From Parabacteroides faecalis (GTDB taxonomy: Bacteria > Bacteroidota > Bacteroidia > Bacteroidales > Tannerellaceae), in the NCBI RefSeq assembly GCF_022809355.1, contig NZ_JAKZMM010000002.1, forward strand, positions 1 to 64,000: DNA of 64,000 nucleotides, given 5' to 3'. Each line of letters opens with the position of its first letter. Position 1 is the first letter of the stretch. Under the pieces are notes generated by a model that saw only the letters and a list, made by a program, of their open reading frames with translations, was not told where the DNA came from and ran no database searches. Both the position numbers and the translations under genes were made by a program. Shown in pieces: positions 17,381-25,868 of the stretch.

Positions 17381-20146
17381 TTAAAATTGGAAATTCAAAC
17401 CGATTGAATACGAACGGGCCACCGGGTAATTCCGTTTATCATCAACTCCCAGTGTACTGTTCACAATCGAACTATTAATCATTGGCGTCAAACCGGAATA
17501 AGCGGTTATGGTTGCCAAATTATTTACAGACGCAGACAGGCGTAAGTACCGAATATATTTCTTCAGTTTCCCCAAAGGAACATTCCAGCCAACTGTCAGA
17601 TAATCAAAATTGACATAGTCTCCGTTTTCCAACCAATAATCGGTAGCAGTCTGGTCTTTGATTCGTTGTTCGGGAGCACCTTTCATAACGTTATAATCCG
17701 GGAAACTACCCATATTCATATAACTCAGTGCCGTTCCGTTATAAATCTTATGTCCAAATGCCCCATTAATCTGCAGGGAGATATCGAAGTTCCGGTAACG
17801 GAAACTGAAGTTTGAACCCAGCATTGCCTTCGGTGTGGCTTGTCCCGCCACATAACGGTCTTCTCCATCCTCCAGATTGACACCGTTTCCATTCAAGTCT
17901 GCCACTTCGTAGCGATAACTGCCGTCGGCCTGTTCTACCAATCCGGTACAATGCGGTAGATAGAAAACGCCCAACGACTCTCCTACAATCTGATATACAA
18001 TATGATTGTTTCCTCCGTGAAAACCTGCTCCATTCAGACTGGCAATCGGCGTATATTGTGGGGCCGACATATATTGCCCGTTATACATACCGCTTAACGA
18101 CAACAGTTTATTCTTCTGAAAGGCAACATTCACGTTGATATTCAATTCCATATCTTTCTTCTGAAGCGGAGTGATGCCTAATCCCAATTCAACTCCACTA
18201 TTCTCCATCGAACCTAAATTCGCCAATAACTTATTATAAGCAAACGGAGGGACACTGACATCATACAGATATAACATATCACTCGTTTTAGCATGATAGT
18301 AATCTGCCGCCAAAATCAGCCGATTCTGGAAGAAACCAGCATCCAGTCCGACATTGAACGTCCGCTTCACTTCCCATTTCAAATCGGGATTAGCATTTCG
18401 GATCACACCCATCGTAACAGTCGGTGCTCCGTTTACCGAAACAACCCCATTCGGTTTCATCAACTGTAAAGAATTATACGAATCAATGGCTCCTAAATTT
18501 CCTGAAACACCATAACCCGCACGCAGTTTCAGGTTATTTAGAAACGAGACTTCTTTCAGAAAACCTTCTTCCGACAAGATCCACGCCAGGGATGTAGAAG
18601 GGAAGAAGCCCCAACGGTTATTCTCTCCTACTTTAGACGAAGCATCCGCACGGGCATTGGCGGTCAGGACATATTTCCCGTCGTACACATAATTGAAACG
18701 CGCCAGGAATGAAGCCAACCGGGGCGATTCATAAAACGAACCCGTTCCTTCCCACAAGCGGACAGCACCTGCCTGCAAGTTATTATATCCATACTGATCG
18801 GTAGTAAAGTTGGTCACAGTGGTATAAAATCCGGTCAGAATCTTTTTCTGGACTTCCGCCAATCCCAGGACATCCAACTTATGCTTTCCCCAGGTATTGG
18901 TATAGCTCAGCATCATGTTCCCGAGCAAATCTTCCGTCTTGTTCTCCCCTTTGTAAGCTTGTCCGTGTGCCCAGACCGAAGTGGGCAAATACTGCGAATT
19001 TTCTATGACATTATAGGAATACGAGCCAAAAACCGAAAACGTCAGATGCCGGTTCAGTAAGAGAGAGAATTTCATGTGGGTATTAAAGTGAGCATTCGAT
19101 TCATCATCCTGTACCTCCAGCCAAGCCAACGGATTGGTGATCTGACTGGCATTCGTAATCTGATCCCACGAACCAGTTTCCGGATTTCGATGATTGGGGA
19201 AAGTCGGATTGAATGTCGCTGCCGAATAGAAGGTCTTTTGTTCATCTGTCAGGTAATTGTTTTTCTGCAACGAACCAAACAAACCCATATCCAACTGGAA
19301 ACGATCCTGAAAGGCCTTTTGCGAAAGATTTACCTTAGCGGTAAAATTCTGATAAGCATTATTCTGTACCACCTCTTTCCGATCCATCATACCAATAGAA
19401 GCCCGGTAATTGGTTGTATTCGTTCCGCCTCCAAAGGCTATATGATGATTTTGCATGACTCCCAAACGAGTAATCTCTTCGGGGAAATTCGTCTGGTTAC
19501 CTAAATCCAGAATATCCATATTCAGTTGTCGCGCTACGGCCCGGAATTCATCGGCCGAAAGCATTTCCAAATTCTTATAAACCGACTGAACACCGTAATT
19601 CCCGGTATAACTTACCCGAAAAGATTCACTTTTTCCTTTCTTGGTTGCTACCTCAATTACGCCAGAAGCACCCCGCGATCCGTACTGAGCAGTCTCGGAC
19701 GCATCTTTCAAAATCGTGAAACTCTCAATATCTGCCGGATAAATCGTATTCAATGCACTCAAATCTGCCGATACTCCGTCAATAATTACCAAGGGATCAT
19801 TTCCTCCCGTCAGAGAAGTTGTACCTCTGACACGCACCGACGACAGCATGGCTGCCCGGTTTTCACCTGAAGAAATACTGACACCCGCCGATTGTCCGCT
19901 CAAAGCTTCCAAGGGTGTCGTCACAAATCCTTTATTCATCCGCTTTTCAGAAACTTTATCGACAGCCCCCGATAAGGTTTGTTGGTTTCCGACGGCATAT
20001 CCGATCTTGATTTCCTCCATTCGCAATGAATCTATCCGCAATGTATCTGAAGAGATTAACTCCACTTGCCCCTTCGCGCCCAGCGAAAAACCCAGGAAAC
20101 AGGCTATCAATAACGGGCACACATGTGTTTTACTGGTACGATCCAT
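17381..20146 (-). CDS. SusC/RagA TonB-dependent transporter without N-terminal extensions
   Basis: This is a 921-residue outer-membrane importer, shorter than its neighbour because it goes from the signal peptide (ending near residue 27) almost directly to a TonB-box-like MEEIKIGYAVG near 43. It has no STN domain and no carboxypeptidase-regulatory-like domain. The plug is intact (DPLVIIDGVSADLS near 118 and ETAQYGSRGASGVIEVATKKG near 150), and the barrel ends with GLNFQF. Twelve bases separate it from its susD. Lacking an STN domain, it should not signal through FecR, even though it sits directly after the ECF sigma gene. Composition is normal (28 G/C in 60 at 18361-18420). Confidence 0.93.
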   Translation of the reverse strand: MDRTSKTHVCPLLIACFLGFSLGAKGQVELISSDTLRIDSLRMEEIKIGYAVGNQQTLSGAVDKVSEKRMNKGFVTTPLEALSGQSAGVSISSGENRAAMLSSVRVRGTTSLTGGNDPLVIIDGVSADLSALNTIYPADIESFTILKDASETAQYGSRGASGVIEVATKKGKSESFRVSYTGNYGVQSVYKNLEMLSADEFRAVARQLNMDILDLGNQTNFPEEITRLGVMQNHHIAFGGGTNTTNYRASIGMMDRKEVVQNNAYQNFTAKVNLSQKAFQDRFQLDMGLFGSLQKNNYLTDEQKTFYSAATFNPTFPNHRNPETGSWDQITNASQITNPLAWLEVQDDESNAHFNTHMKFSLLLNRHLTFSVFGSYSYNVIENSQYLPTSVWAHGQAYKGENKTEDLLGNMMLSYTNTWGKHKLDVLGLAEVQKKILTGFYTTVTNFTTDQYGYNNLQAGAVRLWEGTGSFYESPRLASFLARFNYVYDGKYVLTANARADASSKVGENNRWGFFPSTSLAWILSEEGFLKEVSFLNNLKLRAGYGVSGNLGAIDSYNSLQLMKPNGVVSVNGAPTVTMGVIRNANPDLKWEVKRTFNVGLDAGFFQNRLILAADYYHAKTSDMLYLYDVSVPPFAYNKLLANLGSMENSGVELGLGITPLQKKDMELNINVNVAFQKNKLLSLSGMYNGQYMSAPQYTPIASLNGAGFHGGNNHIVYQIVGESLGVFYLPHCTGLVEQADGSYRYEVADLNGNGVNLEDGEDRYVAGQATPKAMLGSNFSFRYRNFDISLQINGAFGHKIYNGTALSYMNMGSFPDYNVMKGAPEQRIKDQTATDYWLENGDYVNFDYLTVGWNVPLGKLKKYIRYLRLSASVNNLATITAYSGLTPMINSSIVNSTLGVDDKRNYPVARSYSIGLNFQF

Positions 20147-20206
20147 AAAGCTTTTTATTTCAAAACAAGTAAACTCAAAAGAAAGTTTACTTTCATTAGC
20201 TTTAAT

Positions 20207-20749
20207 TTACAAGAACCACCAAAACACCGGTAAATAATCTTTCAAGGCTATGCGAAGTACTTTCAATGATTTGGTAATATGATATTCTACACTTTTGGGA
20301 GCCAAGTGCAAGGTTTCGGCAATTTCCTTTACCGACATCTGTTCATATCGGCTCATGATAAAGATCTGACGTGTCTGTTCGGGCAAAGAAGCCAATGTAT
20401 CCTCCAGAATACGGGTTATCTCCGAAGAAAACATCTCTTCCGGATTACAAGCCTGCAAGGTAGCGATCCGATAAGAAGTATCCCGTATCTGCTTGTCCGA
20501 AATATCTTCCATTGCCTCCCACTCTATAGCCTGATGTTTCAAATAATTCAATGCTTTATTCTTCAAGATAGTCGTCAGCAATGCCAATGGAGTATTTACC
20601 GTTTCAGTCTTCAAAGTCTCCCATAATTGAATCAAAGCCTCTGAAGCAATATCCTCGGCCACCATATCATCACGTACATACGACTTCACAAACAGGAAGG
20701 ATCGCTTGTAGTACTGCGTATATAATCCACTGAAACTGATATTATTCAT
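20207..20749 (-). CDS. RNA polymerase ECF-type sigma-70 factor
   Basis: This 180-residue sigma factor recruits RNA polymerase to PUL promoters. The start is the ATG at 20749 (MNNISFSGL); the frame to 20773 would need TTG. Region 2 (YKRSFLFVKSYVRDDMVAEDIASEALIQLWE) lies near residues 14-45. Region 4 with the helix-turn-helix (SVKEIAETLHLAPKSVEYHITKSLKVLRIALKDY) lies near 138-172. A sigma of this Bacteroidota type is normally followed by its fecR, but here the next gene is susC2, and the only fecR in the window is at 12280-13227. A 22-bp-period palindrome array lies about 110 bases upstream. Confidence 0.92.
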   Translation of the reverse strand: MNNISFSGLYTQYYKRSFLFVKSYVRDDMVAEDIASEALIQLWETLKTETVNTPLALLTTILKNKALNYLKHQAIEWEAMEDISDKQIRDTSYRIATLQACNPEEMFSSEITRILEDTLASLPEQTRQIFIMSRYEQMSVKEIAETLHLAPKSVEYHITKSLKVLRIALKDYLPVFWWFL

Positions 20750-20858
20750 GGCATAAGAAGTATATTCTTCCAATCGAATCCGCAGTAAAGTTAATGAAAA
20801 GTTCGCATCAACAAAGAAAAAGGTAAGAGTATTTACGTAAAAATTAATTTACTTTTAA

Positions 20859-20942
20859 TTGATTCACCTTGGTGAATTAAACAAATCACCCGGGTGAATT
20901 AATCAATTCAGCTATATGAATTAATTGATTCACCCGGGTGAT
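20859..20942. repeat. 22-bp-period palindrome array A (four units)
   Basis: Four imperfect palindromes have their centres at 20869.5, 20891.5, 20913.5 and 20935.5, exactly 22 bases apart. The units are ATTCACC-TT-GGTGAAT, TCACCCGGGTGA, ATTCA-n6-TGAAT and TCACCCGGGTGA. AT-rich linkers of the TTAATTGA type join them, and the linkers are themselves near-palindromic. The array is intergenic, between the PurF-like gene and the sigma gene. No T run follows, so it is not a simple terminator. Array B near 48.9 kb has the same architecture. Confidence 0.85.
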
Positions 20943-21004
20943 GCAAACTAAAGCTTATCTATTTTAACTTAATTATCGCCTCTGATACAAGAGTTTATCA
21001 CCTA

Positions 21005-22411
21005 TTAAAAATGACTGCTTCCATCGAAACAATGCGTACATACCTTACATTTAGGTAATCCGATCGCTTCAATCAGTGTTTCCAACGTATTGAATTTCAA
21101 CGAACTCAAGCCGAAACGTTCTGCAATGATGGATACCATTTTCTTATACTCCGGAGAATCGGTGGTAGCATACTTGTCCAGATTCTTGTTTTCATCGCCT
21201 TCCAGTTCCTTAATAATACGGCGTGTGATCAACTCCAAATCACTCTTGGAAGAAGTAAATCCGATGAAAGGACAACCATAAATCAACGGCGGACAAGCAA
21301 TACGCATGTGTACTTCTTTGGCTCCATAATCATACAGGATCTTTACGTTATCCCGCAACTGAGTTCCACGGACAATCGAATCATCGCAGAACAGAATCCG
21401 CTTACCTTCCAACATTGAACGGTTCGGAATCAGTTTCATTTTGGCTACTAACGAACGTAACTCCTGATTGGCCGGAGTAAAACTGCGGGGCCAGGTCGGC
21501 GTATATTTAGCAATGGCCCGGTGATAAGGAACTCCTTTTCCTTCAGCATAACCCAAAGCCATACCTACTCCCGAATCCGGAATACCGCAGGCACAATCTA
21601 CTTCCGAATGGTCTTTCTGCCCCATCTTGTATCCACAGGCAAAACGCACTTCCTCCACATTCTTTCCTTCATAACTGGAAACGGGGAAGCCGTAATATAC
21701 CCACAAGAACGAACAAACCTGCATACCTTCATTCGGTTTGCGCATTTGTTCCAATTCATCGGCACGCAAACGGATTATTTCGCCCGGTCCTACGAATTTC
21801 TCTATCTCATAACCTAAGTTAGGCAAACTGCTCGATTCGCTTGTTGCCGCGTATGCTCCGTCTTTTTTCCCAATGACAATCGGAGTTCTTCCCCATTTAT
21901 CACGGGCAGCGATAATACCGTCTTCCGTCAACAACAGCATCGAACAAGATCCTTTGATCCGGTTATACACATTTTCAATACCTTCTACGAAATCCTTACC
22001 TTGCGTAATCAACAAGGCAACCAGTTCCGTCTGATTCGTCTTTCCGGAGCTTAATTCAGAAAAATGCATATTGACAGCCAGCAAATCTTTTTCCAGTTCG
22101 TCAATATTATTGATCTTAGCTACCGTAACAATCGCAAACTTTCCTAAATGAGAATTGATAACGATTGGTTGTGCATCGGTATCACTGATGATACCAATAC
22201 CGGCATTTCCTACGAATTTAGGCAAAGAAGCTTCAAACTTGGTTCGAAAATAAGAACTTTCCAGATTATGAATAGAGCGAGTAAACCCATTTTCTTTATC
22301 GTATGTCGCCATACCGCCTCTACGGGTTCCCAGATGTGAATTGTAGTCCGTACCATAGAACAAATCAGTAGCACAGGCCGACTTTGAGATAGTACCGAAA
22401 AAACCACCCAT
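21005..22411 (-). CDS. PurF-like amidophosphoribosyltransferase family protein lacking the N-terminal Cys
   Basis: The protein has the two-domain layout of glutamine PRPP amidotransferase (469 residues from the ATG at 22411). The C-terminal phosphoribosyltransferase domain looks intact: the PRPP loop ILFCDDSIVRGTQ near residue 345, with CPPLIYGCPF and the final KCKVCTHC cysteines that hold an Fe-S cluster in related enzymes. The N-terminal domain has the class II amidotransferase fold signature (DAQPIVINSHLGK, RDKWGRTPIVIGK, ATSESSSL), but the mature N-terminus is MGGFFG instead of MCG, and the usual NGN motif is absent. It therefore should not hydrolyse glutamine. It may be ammonia-dependent or have another role in nucleotide metabolism. 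Monocistronic. Confidence 0.8.
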   Translation of the reverse strand: MGGFFGTISKSACATDLFYGTDYNSHLGTRRGGMATYDKENGFTRSIHNLESSYFRTKFEASLPKFVGNAGIGIISDTDAQPIVINSHLGKFAIVTVAKINNIDELEKDLLAVNMHFSELSSGKTNQTELVALLITQGKDFVEGIENVYNRIKGSCSMLLLTEDGIIAARDKWGRTPIVIGKKDGAYAATSESSSLPNLGYEIEKFVGPGEIIRLRADELEQMRKPNEGMQVCSFLWVYYGFPVSSYEGKNVEEVRFACGYKMGQKDHSEVDCACGIPDSGVGMALGYAEGKGVPYHRAIAKYTPTWPRSFTPANQELRSLVAKMKLIPNRSMLEGKRILFCDDSIVRGTQLRDNVKILYDYGAKEVHMRIACPPLIYGCPFIGFTSSKSDLELITRRIIKELEGDENKNLDKYATTDSPEYKKMVSIIAERFGLSSLKFNTLETLIEAIGLPKCKVCTHCFDGSSHF

Positions 22412-22774
22412 TGTGTTTATTCTTATTATTAAGTTTTTGAAATATGGGTGCAAAAATACAAAATATCGGCCATCTGTAAAAAAGGAGCAATCAAAAAACA
22501 TCTTAATTTGTGGTGGATACACTTTACATTTTGTCAGTCAAGAAACCCTTTATTGGCTGAAAGCCTCTCACAAAAAGCATCTTTCTTCATCTCCGATTGA
22601 ACGAAAACTCAGAAGCCTGTCACTTTTATTGAACCGGTCATTACCCTATTCGCTGATTTTACTATAAATTTGCCAGCAAAGGGAAGATCGCACAATGTAT
22701 CCACATTGTCATCCGGATGTCATCGGATATTCATCCCTGAAAAATAAAAAAGCAGTTACTTTACAATCTATTCA
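22412..22774. other. Divergent intergenic region, no gene seen
   Basis: This 363-base space lies between the divergent PurF-like and phosphatase genes. On the minus strand a TATTTTTG (plus-strand 22451-22458) could be the -7 element for the PurF-like gene. On the plus strand TAAATTTG at 22665-22672 could serve the phosphatase gene. Neither has a well-spaced -33 box. I see no RNA gene. Confidence 0.4.
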
Positions 22775-24757
22775 ATGAATAAGCAGATGAAACTAAAACA
22801 CATGTACAAACAGTTAAGCCTGCTGGCTTTTATCGCCATCGGTTCCATCGGATCATTAATGGCTCAGTCCCGTATTTATATTCATTCGCACAATGATTAT
22901 TGCCAAAGTGTACCTTTTTATCAGGCCTATTCCCAAAAGGTCTATTCCATTGAAGCCGATATTTACACTAATGCCGACGAGACTGGTCTGCTGGTAGCTC
23001 ACGACCGGGACGAACTTCCCACAGCCCTTACAATTGACGAACTGTATATCTCGCCGATCGTAACCCAATTCAAGCGAAACCAAGGAAAAGCCTGGGCCGA
23101 CAATGAGCATACATTACAATTGATGATCGACATGAAAACAGCAGAACATCCTACATTAGATATATTGGTAAAGAAACTCCAGCAATATCCCGAAGTATTT
23201 GATCCGTCGGTCAATCCGAAAGCCGTAAAGGTATTGATCACAGGCAATACACCTAAACCGGAAGATTTCAAGAACTATCCGGAGTTTATCTTTTTCGACG
23301 GAAGACCTCAATATGACTACACGCCGGAGCAACTGGAAAGAATCGGACTGGTCAGCGACTCGTTCGACAAGTATTCAAAATGGAACGGCAAAGGAGCTAT
23401 GGTGGCTCCGGAAAAAGAGAAACTCAATCAGGTCATTCAGAAGGTACATAACTGGGGAAAACCGGTCCGCTTTTGGGGAACACCCGACGGTGTGACTGCC
23501 TGGAATACATTTCATGAAATGGGAATTGATATCATCAATACCGACAAACCAGAATTATGTTCAGACTTCTTCAAGGATTTCGAACGTAAAAATATGCAAT
23601 TGGCAGAAAAGACAGCCTTACAAGCTTCGGAAGAAATCGCAAAGACGAATCGATTGGACAAAGCAACCCGTTCTTTTGGTGGTTTCGATCAATCAGCCAG
23701 CCAACTAAGCCAGCCGGTTGAAACCTATCAACCTACCTTTCAGTCGGATAATGCCAATCGAACGCCTAAGAATATTATCCTAATGATAGGTGATGGCATG
23801 GGACTGGCACAAATCTGTGCGGCACAGACAGTCAACCAAACACTGACGATGTTGCAATTGAAGCACATCGGACTACAAAGAACGCATGCCAAAGATCAAT
23901 ATACAACTGATTCGGCAGGAGCAGGCAGCGCAATCGCCACCGGAGAACCAACCTGCAACCGACATATCAGTACCAATGAAGATGGAAGTATCAATCCTTC
24001 TTTAACCGAGATATTGGCACCACGTCAATACGCCTGTGGAATCGTAACTTTAGGTAATATAGCAGATGCAACACCGGCAGCCTTTTACGGACATACCACG
24101 GAACGAGATCAAACCGACGAAATTACCCGCTGGTTATTAAAAGGCAACTTGACTTTACTCAACGGTTCCGGCATGTCGGCACTTACAGATAGAAAAGACG
24201 GTACAAACCTCAAGGACGAATTATCCAAACAATACCTTATCTCTTCCTCTATAGAGGAAATCAAAACCCATGGAGAAAAGGAAATCTGTTTGGATGAACA
24301 GATGGGGAAAGCCACCACGGAAGAAAGTTTACCTCTTCTGGCAGAAGCTACACAAAAAGCGATTCAAAAGTTAACAAACGCCAGCAGCAAAGGATTCTTT
24401 CTAATGGTAGAAGGGGCGAAAGTTGATTATGCCGGACATGCCAACTACTTACCCGGCTCTGTATTGGAAACACTCAGTTTCGATCAGGCGGTAGCAGAAG
24501 CCCTCAGATTTGCAGACCAAAACGGAGAAACACTGGTTATAGTGACTGCCGACCACGAAACCGGAGGTTTGACATTAGTTGACGGAAATCTGGAGAAAAG
24601 AAAAGTGACCGCCCGGTATATGACCGACGATCACACACCGATTATGCTTCCTGTTTTCGCCTATGGTCCTGGTTCATCTAAATTCTGCGGAACTTATCCC
24701 AATACAGAAATATTCCATAAAATCTTGGAAGCCCTAAAAATCCAACAAAGACCATAA
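22775..24757 (+). CDS. Fusion of a PI-PLC/GDPD-like phosphodiesterase domain and alkaline phosphatase
   Basis: A 660-residue exported protein (signal peptide ending MAQ near residue 31). The N-terminal half (about 32-280) resembles the PI-PLC-like/GDPD superfamily: HSHNDYCQS near 37, SIEADIYTN near 60, VAHDRDE near 74 and LMIDMKT near 115. The C-terminal half (about 325-655) is alkaline phosphatase: NIILMIGDGMGL near 332, YTTDSAGAGSAIATG near 375 with the nucleophilic Ser, EGAKVDYAGHAN near 547 and VTADHETGG near 590 as metal ligands. Such a protein could release and then dephosphorylate phosphate esters in the periplasm. The activity of the first domain is inferred only. The gene is monocistronic. 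Confidence 0.85.
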   Translation: MNKQMKLKHMYKQLSLLAFIAIGSIGSLMAQSRIYIHSHNDYCQSVPFYQAYSQKVYSIEADIYTNADETGLLVAHDRDELPTALTIDELYISPIVTQFKRNQGKAWADNEHTLQLMIDMKTAEHPTLDILVKKLQQYPEVFDPSVNPKAVKVLITGNTPKPEDFKNYPEFIFFDGRPQYDYTPEQLERIGLVSDSFDKYSKWNGKGAMVAPEKEKLNQVIQKVHNWGKPVRFWGTPDGVTAWNTFHEMGIDIINTDKPELCSDFFKDFERKNMQLAEKTALQASEEIAKTNRLDKATRSFGGFDQSASQLSQPVETYQPTFQSDNANRTPKNIILMIGDGMGLAQICAAQTVNQTLTMLQLKHIGLQRTHAKDQYTTDSAGAGSAIATGEPTCNRHISTNEDGSINPSLTEILAPRQYACGIVTLGNIADATPAAFYGHTTERDQTDEITRWLLKGNLTLLNGSGMSALTDRKDGTNLKDELSKQYLISSSIEEIKTHGEKEICLDEQMGKATTEESLPLLAEATQKAIQKLTNASSKGFFLMVEGAKVDYAGHANYLPGSVLETLSFDQAVAEALRFADQNGETLVIVTADHETGGLTLVDGNLEKRKVTARYMTDDHTPIMLPVFAYGPGSSKFCGTYPNTEIFHKILEALKIQQRP

Positions 24758-24848
24758 GCGATAACAGTAATACATATTTTAACATATACGTAATATTTAA
24801 TATTTCAATCACTTATACTAAAAACAAGAGATAGAATAAAAAAAGATC

Positions 24849-24878
24849 TTGCAAATTCAGAAATTATATCTACCTTTG
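24849..24878 (+). promoter_or_regulatory. Promoter of the SRP RNA-tRNA-Thr unit
   Basis: TTG at 24849-24851, 19 bases, TACCTTTG at 24871-24878, an excellent Bacteroidota -33/-7 pair. Transcription would begin about 5-6 bases on, exactly where the SRP RNA stem starts. Confidence 0.8.
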
Positions 24879-24882
24879 CAGT

Positions 24883-24981
24883 CGGGTAAGTCCTACACGG
24901 CAAGCTCCCTCGGAATCCCCCAGGACTTGACCGTAGCAAGGGTACTTGGTTGTAGCGGCGCGATGTAGCTAGCTTACCCAT
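24883..24981 (+). ncRNA. ffs: Signal recognition particle RNA (small bacterial type)
   Basis: About 97 bases fold back with GGGTAAG (24884-24890) pairing CTTACCC (24973-24979). The inside carries the conserved SRP domain IV features: CCAGGACTTGACCG on the 5' side, AGCAAGGGTA in the apical loop region and the GCGCGATGTAGC tail found in 4.5S-type RNAs. The RNA binds Ffh and targets membrane proteins to the translocon. It starts just downstream of a strong promoter and is followed after 3-4 bases by a tRNA-Thr gene, so the two are probably cotranscribed. The exact ends are estimated from the stem. Confidence 0.85.
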
Positions 24982-24983
24982 CT

Positions 24984-25057
24984 GCCTCTTTAGCTCAGTT
25001 GGCCAGAGCACGTGATTTGTAATCTCGGGGTCGTTGGTTCGAATCCGACAAGAGGCT
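24984..25057 (+). tRNA. tRNA-Thr (TGT anticodon), copy 1
   Basis: The 74-base cloverleaf has a 7-bp acceptor stem (GCCTCTT with AAGAGGC), a TTCGAAT T-loop and anticodon loop TTTGTAA. CCA is not encoded. The anticodon stem has one T-T mismatch (29-41). It is base-for-base identical to the copy at 43833-43906 and sits directly behind the SRP RNA. Confidence 0.95.
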
Positions 25058-25063
25058 CAAAGG

Positions 25064-25099
25064 AAAGCGGGAAAAGATAACACTTTTCTCGCTTTTTTT
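25064..25099 (+). terminator. Terminator of the SRP RNA-tRNA-Thr unit
   Basis: AAAGCGGGAAAAG (25064-25076) pairs with 25083-25095 (one G-T pair) and leads into a run of seven T. It closes the short RNA unit 7 bases after the tRNA. Confidence 0.8.
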
Positions 25100-25138
25100 G
25101 TCATTATACAGTACATCATCTCACTAAATATCAAAAAT

Positions 25139-25759
25139 ATGAAAGTCTTATTAGTCAATGGAAGTCCACATCACAAAGGATGTACTTTCACCGCTCTACA
25201 AGAAATAGAAAAGGAATTACAGACACAAGGTATAGAGACAGAAATATTCTGGATCGGTATTCGCCCGCTCTCAGGTTGTATGGGATGTAATTATTGTCTG
25301 GAAGCCGGTCGCTGCTGTATGGAAGACTCCGTAAATCAATTCTTGGAAAAAGCACAACAAGCTGATGGCTTTATATTTGGTTCACCCGTTCATTTTGCAT
25401 CAGCTACAGGCGCACTGACTTCGTTTATGGATCGTGTATTCTACGGACGTGCCAAATTATTTTCTAACAAACCGGCTGCTGCAATTGCCAGTTGCCGCCG
25501 CGGAGGTTCTTCTACCACCTTCGACCAGCTCAACAAATATTTTACCATTAGCAATATGCCCGTTGTTTCATCCAACTATTGGAATACCGTACACGGAAAC
25601 ACACCAGAAGAAGTAGCTCAAGATATCGAAGGTTTACAAACGATGCGTATCCTCGCCCGTAATATGGCTTGGTTACTTAAATGCATTGAAGCCGGCAAAC
25701 AGGCAGGTATCAATCCACCCGCGTTTGAAGCGCGTACCAACACGAACTTCATCCGCTAA
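25139..25759 (+). CDS. Flavodoxin-fold NAD(P)H-dependent FMN oxidoreductase
   Basis: A 206-residue soluble flavoprotein. The start at 25139 (MKVLLVNGSPH) is chosen because it begins the flavodoxin-like beta strand and P-loop NGSPHHKGCT. The longer frame would run into the tRNA terminator. GSPVHFASATGALTSFMDRVF near residues 80-100 is the typical FMN/substrate loop. A Cys-rich segment, SGCMGCNYCLEAGRCCMED near 45-63, matches the iron-sulfur flavoprotein subgroup, though that cluster is not proven here. The electron acceptor is unknown. It is monocistronic, with a 109-base gap to the next gene. Confidence 0.8.
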   Translation: MKVLLVNGSPHHKGCTFTALQEIEKELQTQGIETEIFWIGIRPLSGCMGCNYCLEAGRCCMEDSVNQFLEKAQQADGFIFGSPVHFASATGALTSFMDRVFYGRAKLFSNKPAAAIASCRRGGSSTTFDQLNKYFTISNMPVVSSNYWNTVHGNTPEEVAQDIEGLQTMRILARNMAWLLKCIEAGKQAGINPPAFEARTNTNFIR

Positions 25760-25868
25760 ATTGGCCTTAATCATATAGGAATTAAGCTGTGGACTAATAT
25801 AAATCAGGAAATAAAGCAAGTATCAAAAAAGAATACATAAATTTGTAGGAAACCAAAAAACTATAGCA

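Noticed and set aside
22413-22667. Plus-strand ORF of 84 residues between the PurF-like and phosphatase genes
   Set aside because: It runs opposite to the upstream gene's promoter, has no recognisable motif and no good start context.
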